This document shows, piece after piece, positions 33,216 through 44,646 of a DNA stretch of 59,559 nt. Below the pieces are notes generated by a model. That model was not told the DNA's origin, did not search any database, and saw only the letters and a program-made list of their open reading frames with translations. A program made the translations under genes and the position numbers. This stretch comes from Selaginella moellendorffii. Lineage: Eukaryota; Streptophyta; Lycopodiopsida; Selaginellales; Selaginellaceae. The stretch is taken from positions 1,720,502 to 1,780,060 of the forward strand of contig NW_003314280.1 in assembly GCF_000143415.4 (NCBI RefSeq), in the 5' to 3' direction. Position 1 is the first letter of the stretch. The number at the start of each line of letters is the position of its first letter.

Positions 33216-33674
33216 AATCAACGGAGCAAAATCAGTATATGCTCTACCACAGCAAGAGTTTGGATTTAAACCCGAGACTTCAAAGAAGAAGAGCCTTTGC
33301 CTCAAACCAACTAAGTTGGCTAAGTAACGGGTCAGCACCAAAGTCAGAGATCAAACAAGGCTAATGCCAACGGTCTGTTGGCAACTTACCCATGAAAATC
33401 CAATACCCAACCCAAGCCAAATAATGCTAATGATTTTAGTAGTACTTGTAAAAGTTGCTTGAGATAGATAAATATAGAGTCCATAGCTCCGAAGAGCCAT
33501 GCAGTCGTTCCTCTAAGACCTGTATGAATCTGCAGAAATTGGCCTTTGATGGATCGCCCAGAAAGTTGTGCACGTGGAGGGCATCCAGCAAAAACTTCAA
33601 ATAAAAGTTGGAGCATTGTTTTTTCTTGCAGGAACAATTGAGACAGAGAGAGATATTATACTCGTCCAGAGTTA

Positions 33675-33830
33675 TTAGATTATAATTTAAGACACAATAG
33701 TTTTATAAATTTAAGATTTAAAGTCAAATTAGAAATTTTATTAAGTTGACATTTGTAGTTGCAATTTATGACTAAATTTTAAGTCATTTATAATAGTTAA
33801 AAAACAAAAAAAATGTAGTCATTGGCCATC
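33675..33830. repeat. AT-rich repeat at the S/Q' block junction
   Basis: The core TTTATAAATTTAAGATTTAA with flanking sequence also occurs at 29590-29660 and, inverted, at 740-830. Here it lies exactly between blocks S and Q', so it may have helped the rearrangement. Confidence 0.6.
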
Positions 33831-34352
33831 TCCGCCAGCTCCTCCAGGATCTCTGGAGTTCGAGCATTTGTCGTGTCCCCCGTGAAGAACTCGTGGACTC
33901 TTCGCTTCACCGCAATGGAGCTGAAAGCCGGCTCCTTCCTTATGTTCTTCTTGTACATGAGCCTCCCGATCTTGCCCCCCTCGTCCTTCTTCCTGACTTC
34001 GTTGTAGAGATTCGACAGCACCATGTACGCCACAGAGCCATCCGATGTGAGCTCCATCAAGTGCTCGGCAGACTTTCTCGCTTGCTCCATGTCCTTGTGA
34101 ACTTTGGACGCTCCCAGCATTGTGGAGTGGATCACCCGGTCGGGCTTGAGAGGTGCCACGGCTATAAACTTCTCGGCAGTGTCGAGCTTGGCTATGAGGT
34201 CCACCATGCAGTAGTAGTGCTCGGCTCACAGGGAGATCGTTGGGTAGTTGTGGAGGAGTGACACGAAGAGCTGGACGCCATCTTTGACGAGACCACCGTG
34301 GCTGCAAGCTGAGAAGAGCCATTATTAACAACAAGTTGCTTTGAGTAAGCAT
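33797..34352 (-). pseudogene. PPR E-domain fragment (block Q')
   Basis: Inverted copy of 7690-8180: AEHYYCMVDLIAKLDTAEKF-like E motif, VAYMVLSNLYNEV and [13 protein letters not shown]. One frame stays open for 136 residues here, whereas block Q is frameshifted. The DYW domain that should follow is absent because the block ends at 33830. A stop lies just upstream of the E motif. Confidence 0.65.
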
Positions 34353-34464
34353 ATGCTAGGTGGCAGCCTTCTTTGCATCATTCATTGTGAAAGACCAAAT
34401 TCCAGTTAATTTTGATGGCTAAAGTTTGCTAGGACTTGGTCAGGGAACTTAAGTAAGACCTCCT

Positions 34465-34473
34465 AACACTGAC
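34465..34473. repeat. 9-bp target-site duplication, left
   Basis: AACACTGAC directly precedes the left terminal inverted repeat. The same nine bases follow the right repeat at 38087-38095. Confidence 0.9.
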
Positions 34474-34726
34474 GCCTCCCGTTAAACACCATCCTGATTC
34501 ACTCTCTCTCTCTCTGCTTACCTGGCAATGACGTGGCACAGCCCTCCTTTTTGTTTTATCTCCAGCGCACTCCCTCTCCCGTCCGTCGCCGCTGCGCACT
34601 CCCGCCCTCGGCTATCGCCCGCCTGCGGCTCCCGCCCGCACTCCCACGTCCGCCCGCGCCCAGCGTGCGCCCTAAAATTACTTCCACGTGGCCACAGCCC
34701 CAACACTTAGCCAAATTTCAATCAGC
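34474..34726. repeat. Left terminal inverted repeat of the MULE
   Basis: Pairs with 37814-38086. Differences are mainly a roughly 25-bp extra CG-rich stretch in the right copy. Confidence 0.88.
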
Positions 34727-34806
34727 CCGCCCTAGTCCACCCATTCACGCCGGATGGTTGCCCCATAATTGACCTAAAAACGTTTCTGTTTCTTTTATGA
34801 TCAAGC

Positions 34807-37676
34807 ATGGCAGCAGCACATCAATTTCCAGAGGTAAGCAATCAATTCAATTTCATATTGATTCAAGAAAATCATTTAGGATGCCCCATGGCTTGATGAG
34901 GTGCAAGAATTCCATGAAAAGGATTATTTTTGTGTAGATGATTTAGATTGGAATTTGTCTAAATCAAATGAAACTATAGCTCCTATTGTGTATATATTAC
35001 AGAAGGATGTGAACAAATTTCTAGATGGTGAGAGGAGAAGGGGTGATGGAGTGGATTTTTGGCGATTTTCTAACAAAAATCGTGATTCTGGAGATTTGAA
35101 ATGACCCAAAAACACAAGCTTTTTATCATTAATCAGGTATATCTTTTTAACAAAATATAATTACTAACTTCTTGATACAAGTATTGGTGTGAATATGGAA
35201 AACAAGATGCTAGTGAAACATCCTCTATTACACCAAAGTTAGGACTTGGAAGTAGACTGGGTCGAAGTTCTAATAAGCAGGGTTGCCTTTGCAATTTTTT
35301 GGTCAAACAGTTTTACAAATGGCCTGATTATGTTTAGATTACATATTATCATAGAGAGCATTGTGATAAGAATGGGATTCCTTGTCATGGTCAACTTGAT
35401 CTGACTGGAGGAAAGTCATTATTTCCTCAGAAGCTTTCAGCAGATATTCGACATTGGGTGATTCATATGATTCAGCAGGATTTCACATCAAATCAGATTT
35501 ATAATGAGCATATACAGATTGTGGGAAGGAACAAGTCAGCTGGTGAACCTCTTCATCGAGATGATTTTCTAACTATGCAGGATATCAACAATCTGCATAG
35601 AAAGTATTTGCTTTCAACTTATCGATTACATGAGAATGACGCATAGAGTGTACGTATTTGGAAGAACACAAATCCTGAGAAAGTATTTTTCTATTAGGAA
35701 GGTGATTGAGGTAAAGATTGTTTTACTATTGGGATCCAGACAACTTAGCAACTACAAAAGATGGTGAACTTTTCAAATAATAATTTATTGAGTCTTGACA
35801 CAACTTTTGGAACTAATTGCTACAAGGTAAAATTTTCATTCAGTTTTAAGTGATTAATACTTAATAATTTACAGTTCCCATTATACACCATGCTTGCTTT
35901 TGATTATCATGGAAATGGTATTCCAATTGCATGGGTTTTAACTTCTAGTGAGAAAGGAGAACATGTGAAGAATTGGATGATAGGTTTTAAAAAGCGAGTT
36001 TTAGAACACATGCCAAATTGGAAACCACGGGCGATAATGATTGATGATGTTGAAGTAGAGATTAATGCTATAAGGTAATTAATTTGATTTGAAATAATTT
36101 AATTGTTTTCTTCTATATAGAGCTACATTTGATTGTTAAATTCTATTATGTATTTGGCATGTAAGGAGGAATTGTCTCAAACATATTATTTGTAAGGTGA
36201 AATCTTGGGATATTAGGATGGAAATATGGAAATGCCTCGGAGATATTATGTATCATTCAATTCATGTAGCTTTTCATGATGATAATATTATGCGAGTTGA
36301 GATTAAACAACTTATTGAACATTTTGAGGTGGATTTTCAAAATGAAGTAGCCTTTATCAAGTATTTTCAAGACGAATGGAAGGACAAAGTTGGTAAGTGA
36401 ATCAATAATTTAATTTTTATAATTTATTTTAATTTATATTTGATAGATATATGGGTTGTTGCTGCTCGAAATTTCCCTCATGCTAACAAGGAGACAAATA
36501 GTTCGATTGAGGCATTCCATGCAAATATGAAAGCTATATTCTTGTCCGAAAAAAAACATGCTCGCAATCGAAGGATGGATTGGGCAATTCATCAACTTAC
36601 TACTAAGGTTCATGCGAGGTACTGGTTTACTAGTTATTGCAAAGATCATGGTTTTATCTGAAACCATGCATATGAAAAACTAATCGATGGTGCAATTGTT
36701 AAAGCAATAAATATTAATGACTCTCAAGTAAAATTCGATAAGGACAATACTCACAAATCCTATGTACAATTCTCTTCAGATCCAGCTATATGGTATCTTG
36801 TTGTCGGAGGTGAAAGACACAGTGATTGGGTTTTTTCGACTTGGTGTAATTGTCCGTGGGCAACCAAAAGAAACTTTTGCAAACATCAAGCAAAAGTTAT
36901 TATGTTAAAACAAGGAGAAAAAACTGATTGGACTACAACTAGTTATGAGGTTCAACCATCACAATCGCATGCAATCTTAGAACTTGGGCCAGATGATTTA
37001 TTTTATCGTCATCAAGATTTTGAAGCACTTGACTTGGAAGCTATGACAGAGGTAATTCACTTATAAATTAAAATTTTGAAATACTTATAAAAATTTGAGC
37101 AGGAAAACATCCATCAAGATGTTTATCATGAGCAAGAAATTCAGTTGGAGACTACATTAGAGGTAAACTAACATATTTTATATACTAATATATATGAATA
37201 TTGAGCAGGAAGATATCCATCAAAATATACAGCATCAACAAGAAATTCAGCTAAGGACTACTATAGAGGTAATTTACACTAAGTAAATTTTAAATATTGA
37301 TATGAACTTTAAGCAGGAAGATATCACTCCATCAAAAGTTACAAAAGCGACATTACAACAAAAGATGATGGATATCTTACAAGATCTTCCTGATGAAGAA
37401 GCTTTTTTATTTATGGTTGACAACGATTTAGAAATGATATAGCAAAAGGTTGCAACTTTTAAAGCCAGGCCAGACGATCTTATTCATCCTGCAGCAGAAT
37501 TTCAACAGCGTGTTGATAGTTATGGTACATCCTTGAAGCGAGCAAAACCTTTGGTGGAAAAAATTACAAGTAAAAGAAAAGCTTCTAATAGTCTAGAAGC
37601 AACTCCTTTTATTAGGCAGAGGAAGACAAGAAAGAAAAGCTCTTTAAACGAAAAACTCAATCTTAGCAAAGAATAA
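34807..37676 (+). pseudogene. MULE transposase with SWIM zinc finger, multiple stops
   Basis: Would cut and paste the element. Pieces in order: a start MAAAHQFPE; LSLDTTFGTN followed by FPLYTMLAFDYHGNGIPIAW (transposase core, first Asp); RAIMIDDVEVEINAIR (second acidic site); CIWHVRRNCLKH; and the SWIM finger CNCPWATKRNFCKH (36846-36890). The C-terminus is basic. Stops interrupt it at 35102, 35335, 35644, 35695, 35707, 36137, 36659 and 37440. Each can be explained by one C-to-T change in CAG, CAA or CGA. Several short introns (for example 35826-35873) separate the exons. Two tandem 63-nt exons, each followed by GT, lie at about 37102-37267. Confidence 0.8.
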
Positions 37677-37813
37677 ATAAAAAACAAACTCTTTATATAC
37701 TTACATTGCATATATTTAAATTAGTGAGAAGATTTCATAAGTTTACCACTCCTAATGGTCATCCATGACACTCATTGGCCACGTAAAGCATGTAGGAAGG
37801 CGTCCACGCGGGC

Positions 37814-38086
37814 GCTGATTGAAATTTGGCTAAGTGTTGGGGCTGTGGCCACGTGCAAGTAATTTTAGGGCGCACGCTGGGCGCGGGCGGACGTGCGGGG
37901 GCGGGTGGGAGTGCGGGCGAGCGGGCGGGCGAGAGCCGCGGGCGGGCGATAGCCGCAGGCGGGAGTGCGCAGTGGCGACGGACGGGAGAGGGAGTGCGCT
38001 GGAGATAAAACAAAAAGGACGGCTGTGCCATGTCATCGCCAGGTAAGTGGAGAGAGAGTGAATCAGGATGGTGTTTAACGGGAGGC
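37814..38086. repeat. Right terminal inverted repeat of the MULE
   Basis: Reverse complement of the left repeat. It ends GGTGTTTAACGGGAGGC and is followed by the target duplication. Confidence 0.88.
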
Positions 38087-38095
38087 AACACTGAC
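38087..38095. repeat. 9-bp target-site duplication, right
   Basis: AACACTGAC, identical to 34465-34473. Confidence 0.9.
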
Positions 38096-38776
38096 ACCGC
38101 CTTGTAGGCTACTTAGGACTCTAAGAATTGCAAAGCACTCTCGGTGATTGGACTGAGTCTTTGAATTCATTCATCTTCTTGATCTGGGATTCTCTCTCCC
38201 AAGTCTATGATGTATGCATGATGATTAGAAGCCAATGGGAAAGGTCCTGCGTAATCAAGGCTCCACCTTGAGAATGGTGCCTCTGGTGCAATAGGATGTA
38301 ATGGGAGCTTTCCCATAGAGTCAGCCAGAAATACCCGCCTGCAACACCTTTTGGCTGGTCGTTAGAGCAGCAAAATGACCACCACAGTCATGGACAGCAG
38401 CTAGCAAAATTGGTTCTTACCTAAAAGTTTTTTCTTTTCACACCGTAAAATCTTGATATGAAGTTGCACTTATGGAGTATATAGATGAAATGAATGTGAT
38501 GAACCTCCTTGAGAGGTCCATCTGGAAGCCTGATCACCACCATGTTACAGCCTTCCAGCTGAAGTGGTCATTTATCGCCAATGTAAACCTGTTATGAAGC
38601 ATGGAGAGGCTTTTAAGTGTGAAACACAAACCTCAAGGGAGTCATGTGAAATGAAGCACTGCAATCCAGCCATAACACCTCCAGAGTAGACACTGGTGAT
38701 AGAGAAAAACTCACCTTTTCACCAATTGCCTCTTAAATTGTTAATATGTTGCCTAAAAGATTGTTGACAATACCTT

Positions 38777-38937
38777 ATAGATGTCTGGATTTTTGTGTGT
38801 GTAATGCTTTGTTGACTTCATTACTTTGGTATGGTTATGTACACAATGGTATGGGTGTGACACTTGGCATTTAGTGTCTTGCATGGATGACTTGACTTGT
38901 TTGCTGATGAGGAGACTTGTCATCACTCATCTCCACA
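38777..38937 (-). repeat. Copia LTR in inverted orientation (block Q')
   Basis: Counterpart of 6887-7048. It faces the 39290-39451 LTR across about 350 bp, with the inner flanks also inverted relative to each other. Confidence 0.5.
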
Positions 38938-39289
38938 AGGCCGTGGCATGGTGGTGATCAAGTTTCTAGATGGACCTCTCACATTCACTTTGTCGTAATG
39001 CAGCCTTGGATCAAGGCTTTACCACCACTTTTTTCACAAAAGGGTGCACAACATGAGCTCATCTATAGCTAGTGGTGTTTGGTATGAAACTCTCTACTAT
39101 TTAATGCAGAACTAATATTTCCAACTTAAGTGCTTACTTTTCAAACACATAAAATCATTGAGCTATGGCACCGCCACCAACTCTGTGAAGAAAGTGGTGG
39201 TAAAGCAACAATCAATGGTGACGAAGTCAATGTGATGAACCTCTTTGAGAGGTCCATCTGAAAACTTGATCACCACCATGCCATGGCCT

Positions 39290-40949
39290 TGTGGAGATAA
39301 GTGACGGCAAGTCTCCTCATCAGCAAATAAACCAAGTCATCCATGCAAGACACTAAATGCCAAGTGTCACACCCATACCATTATGTATATAACCATACCA
39401 AAGTAATGAAGTCGACAAAGCATTACACACACACAAATCTAGACATCTACATGGGTTTGTTTCAATCCTCATGGCATGTCAATGAATGAGATTTGCACAC
39501 CTTAGCTTGCAACAAGCTCATAGAAAGCATCATTTGGGCATGTGTGAAACTGGCCATCTTGACAAGCAAATTTACCTTCCATTCACATCAAGAACCATGA
39601 AGTAGGCTTGTTAGATCTGATTCATAATGACATGTGCTACCTACTTATGGAAACATTTAGCCACAAGAGGTACTTTTTGTCTTTTATCAATGACCATTCT
39701 AAGTACACTATGGTGAGTCTTCTCTATGCAAAGAGTGAAGTGTTTAACCACGTCAAGCTTTTCAAGAGCTGGGTAAAGACCTTTACTGGAAGGTGCTACA
39801 CACGGATGGTGGTGGCAAGTATATGAGCAGTGAGTTTTTGAACTTCCTGATTGAGGCTGGCATCATTCATCAGTATACAATAGCATATACTCCCCAGCAG
39901 AATAGCATGGCAAAGCAACTCAATCACACTCTATTAGAGACTATCCTTTCCATATCAAGATGGTTAAGGATTTCTATTCTTAGCCTTATATGGGATGATA
40001 CACTATTACCTCCAATTAGATGTGGCTCATCAACTGGATTAAGACTTACTTTGTTGCCAAATTCAAGATGACCAATATGGAAGAATTGCACTATTACTTG
40101 AGAGTTTAGATAGGTAACATGGAGTACTAAAGCTCTCCTAAGAGAAATACATCCATGACATTCTCCAAAGGTACTCTATGCTTAATGCTAACTTGAGTGG
40201 ATAATCCTATGGAAGTAGGCTCAAAGTTGTCTAAGGCTTCTAGCTTAACATCAACTTCAAATGACACTTTTGAAGAGGACAACACAACACTATATTGTTT
40301 AATGATTGAGAGTCTCATCTACTTGATAGTCTCAACTAGGCCTAACCTCACATTTGCTGTGGGAGTACTCTCGGGCTGCTGTGAAACGGATCATGAGGTA
40401 TATAAGTGGTACAAGGAAATACACACTAAAATACAGAAGAGGAAATGTGTATAACCATAATGTGGTTAGTTGATGTTTCAGGAGGCAGCAGATCACTATG
40501 ATGTCCTTGTGCGAGTCTAAATACATCAGATTTGCAACAGCAGTGAAAGAAGCCATCTGGCTTAAAATGTTACTGCAAGACTTAGGGATACAAATTTGAA
40601 TAGTATGTTGGCAATAGTGTTCACTTGGGATGTGAGATTTCACTCATGCACCAAGCACAATGGAACCATCAACTTGAATTTTGCTCAACCACCTCAATGG
40701 TTGCCGATATCCTGACGAAGTCCCTGCCTCAAGTGAAACATGAAGTCTTCCTCAAATCTTTTCATTTGACTGACAGTGAGAGCCTTGAGAAGGAGTGTGG
40801 AGATGAGTGACAACAAGTCTCCATGTCAACAAACAAAACCAAGTCATCTATCCAATGCCAAACATCACACCCACACCATTATGTATGTAATCATACCAAA
40901 GCAATGAAATCAACAAAGCATTCCACACACAAAAATCCAGACATCTACA
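39290..40949 (+). mobile_element. Degenerate, internally deleted Ty1/copia element (block Q')
   Basis: LTRs of 162 bp (39290-39451) and 154 bp (40796-40949) start TGTGGAGAT and end CTACA. Integrase pieces are seen at 39608-39900 (FINDHSKYTMVSLLYAKSEV, LHTDGGGKYMSSEF, NSMAKQLNHTLLE). The RNase H end is seen at 40300-40400 (STRPNLTFAVGVLSG) and 40695-40770 (MVADILTKSLPQVKHEVFL). A purine-rich tract GAGAAGGAG lies just before the 3' LTR. Most of gag, integrase and reverse transcriptase is deleted. No clear target duplication is found. Confidence 0.65.
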
Positions 40950-40966
40950 TATACTTCATTTTTGCA

Positions 40967-42370
40967 ACAGACCCTCCTTGGCAAGATGCTTTGGCAGCAT
41001 CCTAGTGGATGTTATGCTTTATGCTGACAAGCACCCAATGTCCCTGTTCCTCCTAGACAAGGCTTGTAAAGAGTATGTTGAAGACGAATTCTTCCGCAAG
41101 AAGAGACGTTTGGGCATTTCTCTACTGGATCCGGAGACGGGAAATGAACTCTACATGACTGCCAAACTGGAAAGCCCGGAGAAGTACCTGGACGAAAAGA
41201 GAGACTGGAAATGGTCCTGCTTACCTTCAGGACAGCTGAGCCCTTTGAATGCATCCGAGACTATTCACCCTTTAAAGCTTTCAGCTGGAACACTCTGATT
41301 TGTTGCCCTTGGAAGTTCAAACCGGTAGCCTGGATAGCCTCTCCAACCCACCTCCGGCCAAATCACATATCTTTTCTTGAGTTTGTTCACGAGGTTGGCC
41401 TTGAGCTTTGGTGAGCGATAGACTGTGCCCTTCAAGCGCTCTAAAGCCGCTTCACGATGTACCGAGTTGGTGCAAAAAGATCCATTGCGAACATAGCCCT
41501 TTGAACACAGATGCGGGATCTCTAAGCTTCTCTACATCCTCTGCGTACCTGTTCTTGATGCCAGCATTATCAGGCCAGATAACTGGAAGCCGCACCAGGC
41601 AGTATACAACTCGTTCAAGTATGTGGATCGCGTGCTAGCGTGGGTAAAGCCGCGAGTGTTACATATCCTTGCACTCCAGGTCACTGTTAGTCCGGAAACA
41701 CACAGGAAAACAGATGGTATACTGGACATTGCGTGGTGCACACTGTGTACATCTGCCCAGCCCCGACCAAGAGCACAGCTGTTTCACACAGTGCAGAGGA
41801 AGGGAAAGTAGCGTACACGACGCATGAGCTTGAGCTGGGCCAGTGCTTTACCAACCTTGGACAGGATGAAATAGGAACTGGTAAGGAAATTAGAAGTATG
41901 TGCCAGTGGGGCTATCAAGCTAGTCTTAAAGACCCTTCCCCATGAGAAGCAGAAACTCTTGAAAAAGGCCAAGGAACAACCCAGCGGAGCCAGGGCATGG
42001 CTGGAAAACGAGTGCCGTACCGAGGCAAGTATGGTATTCGGGATCCTTCTCAGAAACAATACCCAAATGTGCATTCCCTCCTCGAGGCAATGACCGTCTA
42101 GTTTTGATACTTGAATCATTGTTTGAGCCACTATTGCAGTGTTGGTGTGCGTAGATTTTTTAATTTTATTTTGGACCTTCTCACGTACTGGTGTGAAAAC
42201 TTGGTTTTGTGTTACTTCATCACTTTGTGGGATGTTGTTCGTCAGCAACTTGAGGAACTTTGTTGTTATTCAGTCTGGTGTATTGTCGAACTTTGATGTC
42301 GTCAGCAAGACAATTGCATACGCAAAAACAAAGTTGATGGAACATCAAGCAAACTCAATCAAACGCTAGG
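40967..42370 (+). pseudogene. Unrecognised multi-exon gene remnant, inverted copy
   Basis: Mirror of 3430-4889. The first part is open here: MARCFGSILVDVMLYADKHP, DKACKEYVEDEFFRKKRR, ISLLDPETGNELYMTAKLES. Block Q has a stop in place of the tyrosine after CKE. It then breaks where a segment is inverted or shuffled: at 41265-41570 the sequence runs antisense to the expected exon. The segment VDRVLAWVKPRVLHILALQ, VTVSPETHRK follows at 41623-41720. The function is unknown; a CRN/RHS-type nuclease-like region is a weak possibility. Confidence 0.35.
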
Positions 42371-42452
42371 TCGCTTTTTGCTCCGTTGTTTACTAAGAGG
42401 TTACTGATCATTCTTGTGTGGGAGAGCCGTGGTCAAACTTTAGGGCCATTTG

Positions 42453-43769
42453 ATGGACAGCGAGAAGAAGGTGTGTGTCACTGGCGCTTCTGGTTTCCTG
42501 GCATCTTGGCTCGTGAAGCGGCTACTGGAGGAGGGATATTACGTCGTCGGGACTGTGCGCGATCCAGGTACATAGAAACGAGACGAAACCCCCCTCATTC
42601 TCTTGTTTGTGATATAGACGATGCGAGCAAGACTTCCCACCTGTGGGAGCTTCCGGGGGCGAGAGAGAGGATTGTGCTCAAGAAGGCCGACCTTATCACG
42701 CCAGGCACCTTTGACGATATTGTCCAAGGCTGCCATGGAGTTTTCCATATCGCGGCTGCCGTGACTAACCGGTACAAGGAGGATCCACTGGTAACTTCGC
42801 TTGACTCCATCGATTCAACAGCTCTCTGGCAGCTTCGGTCTAGTCTTGTATCTCGAACTTTTACTGTCTCTTTTTTCTTGTTCTTTGGTTCTTCTTCCAG
42901 ACCGAGATTGTTGATCCATGCGTGCTTGGAACTCTGAACGTGCTTAATGCCTGCAAACGATCCACAACAGTCAAGCGAGTGGTGTGCACGTCATCCGTGG
43001 CTGCTGTTAGCGCGAGGAACGACTTCAAGCCCGATGACGTCTTGGATGAATCGGTTTGGAGCGCCCCGGACTTCTGTCGGGAGATCGAGGTAAGTTTCTT
43101 ATTTCCATGAGCAAAGATTCTTACAAGTTTCTCAAGTCTAGATGTGGTATGGTCTGGGGAAGACTCTATCCGAGCAAGCAGCACTCGAGTTTGGGAAAGA
43201 AAACGGCTTAGATGTGATCACAATCGCGCCCAGCTTAATCGTTGGAGAACTACTCTCGTCCAGGGCCACCGCAAGCGTTGCCGATATTATCCTACAGCTC
43301 CGAGGTAAAGCCTTAATTACAATCTCGGAAGAAAAACAAAAATGATTTCAGATTCCATGCGGGAGCCAAGCAGTGGTTCAATTACGCTGGATACGTCCAT
43401 CTCGACGACGTTGCTCAAGCTCACCTCCTCGCTTATACAAATCCCAAAGCCAGTGGAAGATACGTTTGTTCTGCGATCAACATGAGTACTATCGACCTCG
43501 CCAGCTTCTTGTCCAAGCGGTATCCCAAGCACCAAATCGCCTCCACCGACGAGTAAGATCACGCAAAAAAAAGCTTTGTTTTCTGTCGCTGTTTTATTCT
43601 CATTCCTTTGCTTTCTTGCAGGATCGAGGTCGTCTCTCTGGCAGAGTTGAAGGGATTCAGCTCCAGAAAGCTTCAAGATGAGCTTGGGCTCCAATTCAAG
43701 TCTCTGGAGCAAATGTTTGACGATTGCATTGCGAGCTTGGAGCGCAAAGGCCTCTTAACTTTGAGTTAG
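42453..43769 (+). CDS. Cinnamoyl-CoA reductase-like / DFR-like reductase, six exons
   Basis: NADPH-dependent extended short-chain dehydrogenase. Exons 42453-42567, 42618-42790, 42901-43089, 43142-43304, 43366-43552 and 43622-43769 join to 324 residues. Motifs are [20 protein letters not shown] (from residue 9), [15 protein letters not shown] and the catalytic YGLGK (Y162, K166). Introns 3 and 4 start with GT, unlike the paralogue at 11825. At intron 4 the acceptor used by the paralogues (CAG before GAGCC) is changed to CGG; the next AG, three bases on, keeps the frame and drops one glycine codon. If that AG is not used, the protein would end early. The C-terminus is [11 protein letters not shown]. 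The substrate is uncertain. It is the best candidate partner of the OMT 3 kb downstream. Confidence 0.7.
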
Positions 43770-44309
43770 TAGTTTACTGCAACTCAAATAACACGAACAC
43801 ACTTCTTCTCCTTGAATAAAATCTCTCTGATTTGATCCAAGAATTAAAACAAAGAAGATAAAAGTGGACGAGTATAATATCTCTCTCTGTCTCAATTCTT
43901 CCAGCAAGAAAAAAAAATGCTCCAACTTTTACATTTGAAGTTTTTGCTGGATGCTCTCCACGTGCACAACTTTCTGGGCGATCCATCAAAGGCCAATTTC
44001 TGCAGATTCGTACAGGTCTTAGAGGAACGACTGCATGGCTCTTCGGAGCTACGGACTCTATATTTATCTATCTCAAGCAACTTTATGAAAATCATTAGCA
44101 TTATTTGGCTTGGGTTGGGTATTGGATTTTCAAGGGTAAGTTGCCAACAGACCGTTGGCATTAGCCTTGTCTGATCTCTGACTTTGGTGCTGACCCGTTA
44201 CTTAGCCAACTTAGTTGGTTTGAGGCAAAGGCTCTTCTTCTTCAATATCAAACTCTTGCTGTGGTAGAGCATATACTGATTTTGCTCCATTGATTACTAT
44301 ATCAGACAA

Positions 44310-44470
44310 GACCTTTGCCATGTTGATTAAGGCACTTGACACAGTGGCAAGTAACCTTTCACTCAACTTAGTGAGGAGTTCACTCTTTGCGCTTTTGTAA
44401 TGTGTGTTTGAGGAAAGGTGGTCCAGCCCGACAATGTGATAGTTATTCCGCATCTGTTATTAGTTACCAG
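44310..44470 (+). pseudogene. Phosphoglycerate dehydrogenase relic (block S')
   Basis: Mirror of the relic at 33040-33215: TTGATTAAGGCACTTGACAC (exon 2 end) and GACAATGTGATAGTTATTCC (exon 3). No frame of useful length remains. Confidence 0.6.
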
Positions 44471-44646
44471 GTAGATGAATCATCCCAGATTTATGTTTTA
44501 GCTTTACAGGTTAATATACATCATCGCTCAAGCGAAGGGAATGAAAGTTCCATTGCATTGTCCAGCTTGAATAGTTAAAAAGCACTGTTTCCCGGTTACT
44601 GATAATTCTTGTGAGAGAGAGCCGTGTTCAACTTTAGGGTCATTCC

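Larger units (their letters stand above)
30665..33670. repeat. Block S, inverted copy of 43862-46937
   Basis: Contains, from left to right, the OMT 5' end (minus), the upstream region, a CCR-like pseudogene (minus) and a phosphoglycerate dehydrogenase relic (minus). The same order is seen mirrored at 43862-46937, where the OMT gene is intact. Arms of about 3 kb flank roughly 10 kb of other sequence. Confidence 0.8.
34474..38086 (+). mobile_element. Mutator-like DNA transposon (MULE), 3613 bp
   Basis: Terminal inverted repeats of about 253 bp (34474-34726) and 273 bp (37814-38086) begin with GCCTCCCGTTAAACACC and are GC-rich, in contrast to the AT-rich interior. A perfect 9-bp target duplication flanks the element, the length expected for Mutator. 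The uninterrupted paralogous site at 7544-7552 in block Q confirms both ends. The inside carries a decayed SWIM-type transposase gene, so the element is probably non-autonomous now. Confidence 0.92.
33830..42420. repeat. Block Q', inverted copy of 3420-8190, with a MULE insertion
   Basis: Reverse complement of block Q apart from the inserted Mutator-like element. The interval 38096-38776 is duplicated non-coding sequence in which no gene is seen. Confidence 0.8.

Noticed and set aside
34474-34726. GC-rich open frames in the MULE ends (34528-34772 and 37830-38097)
   Set aside because: They are the terminal inverted repeats read in several frames. The same peptides appear from both ends, with no transposase similarity.
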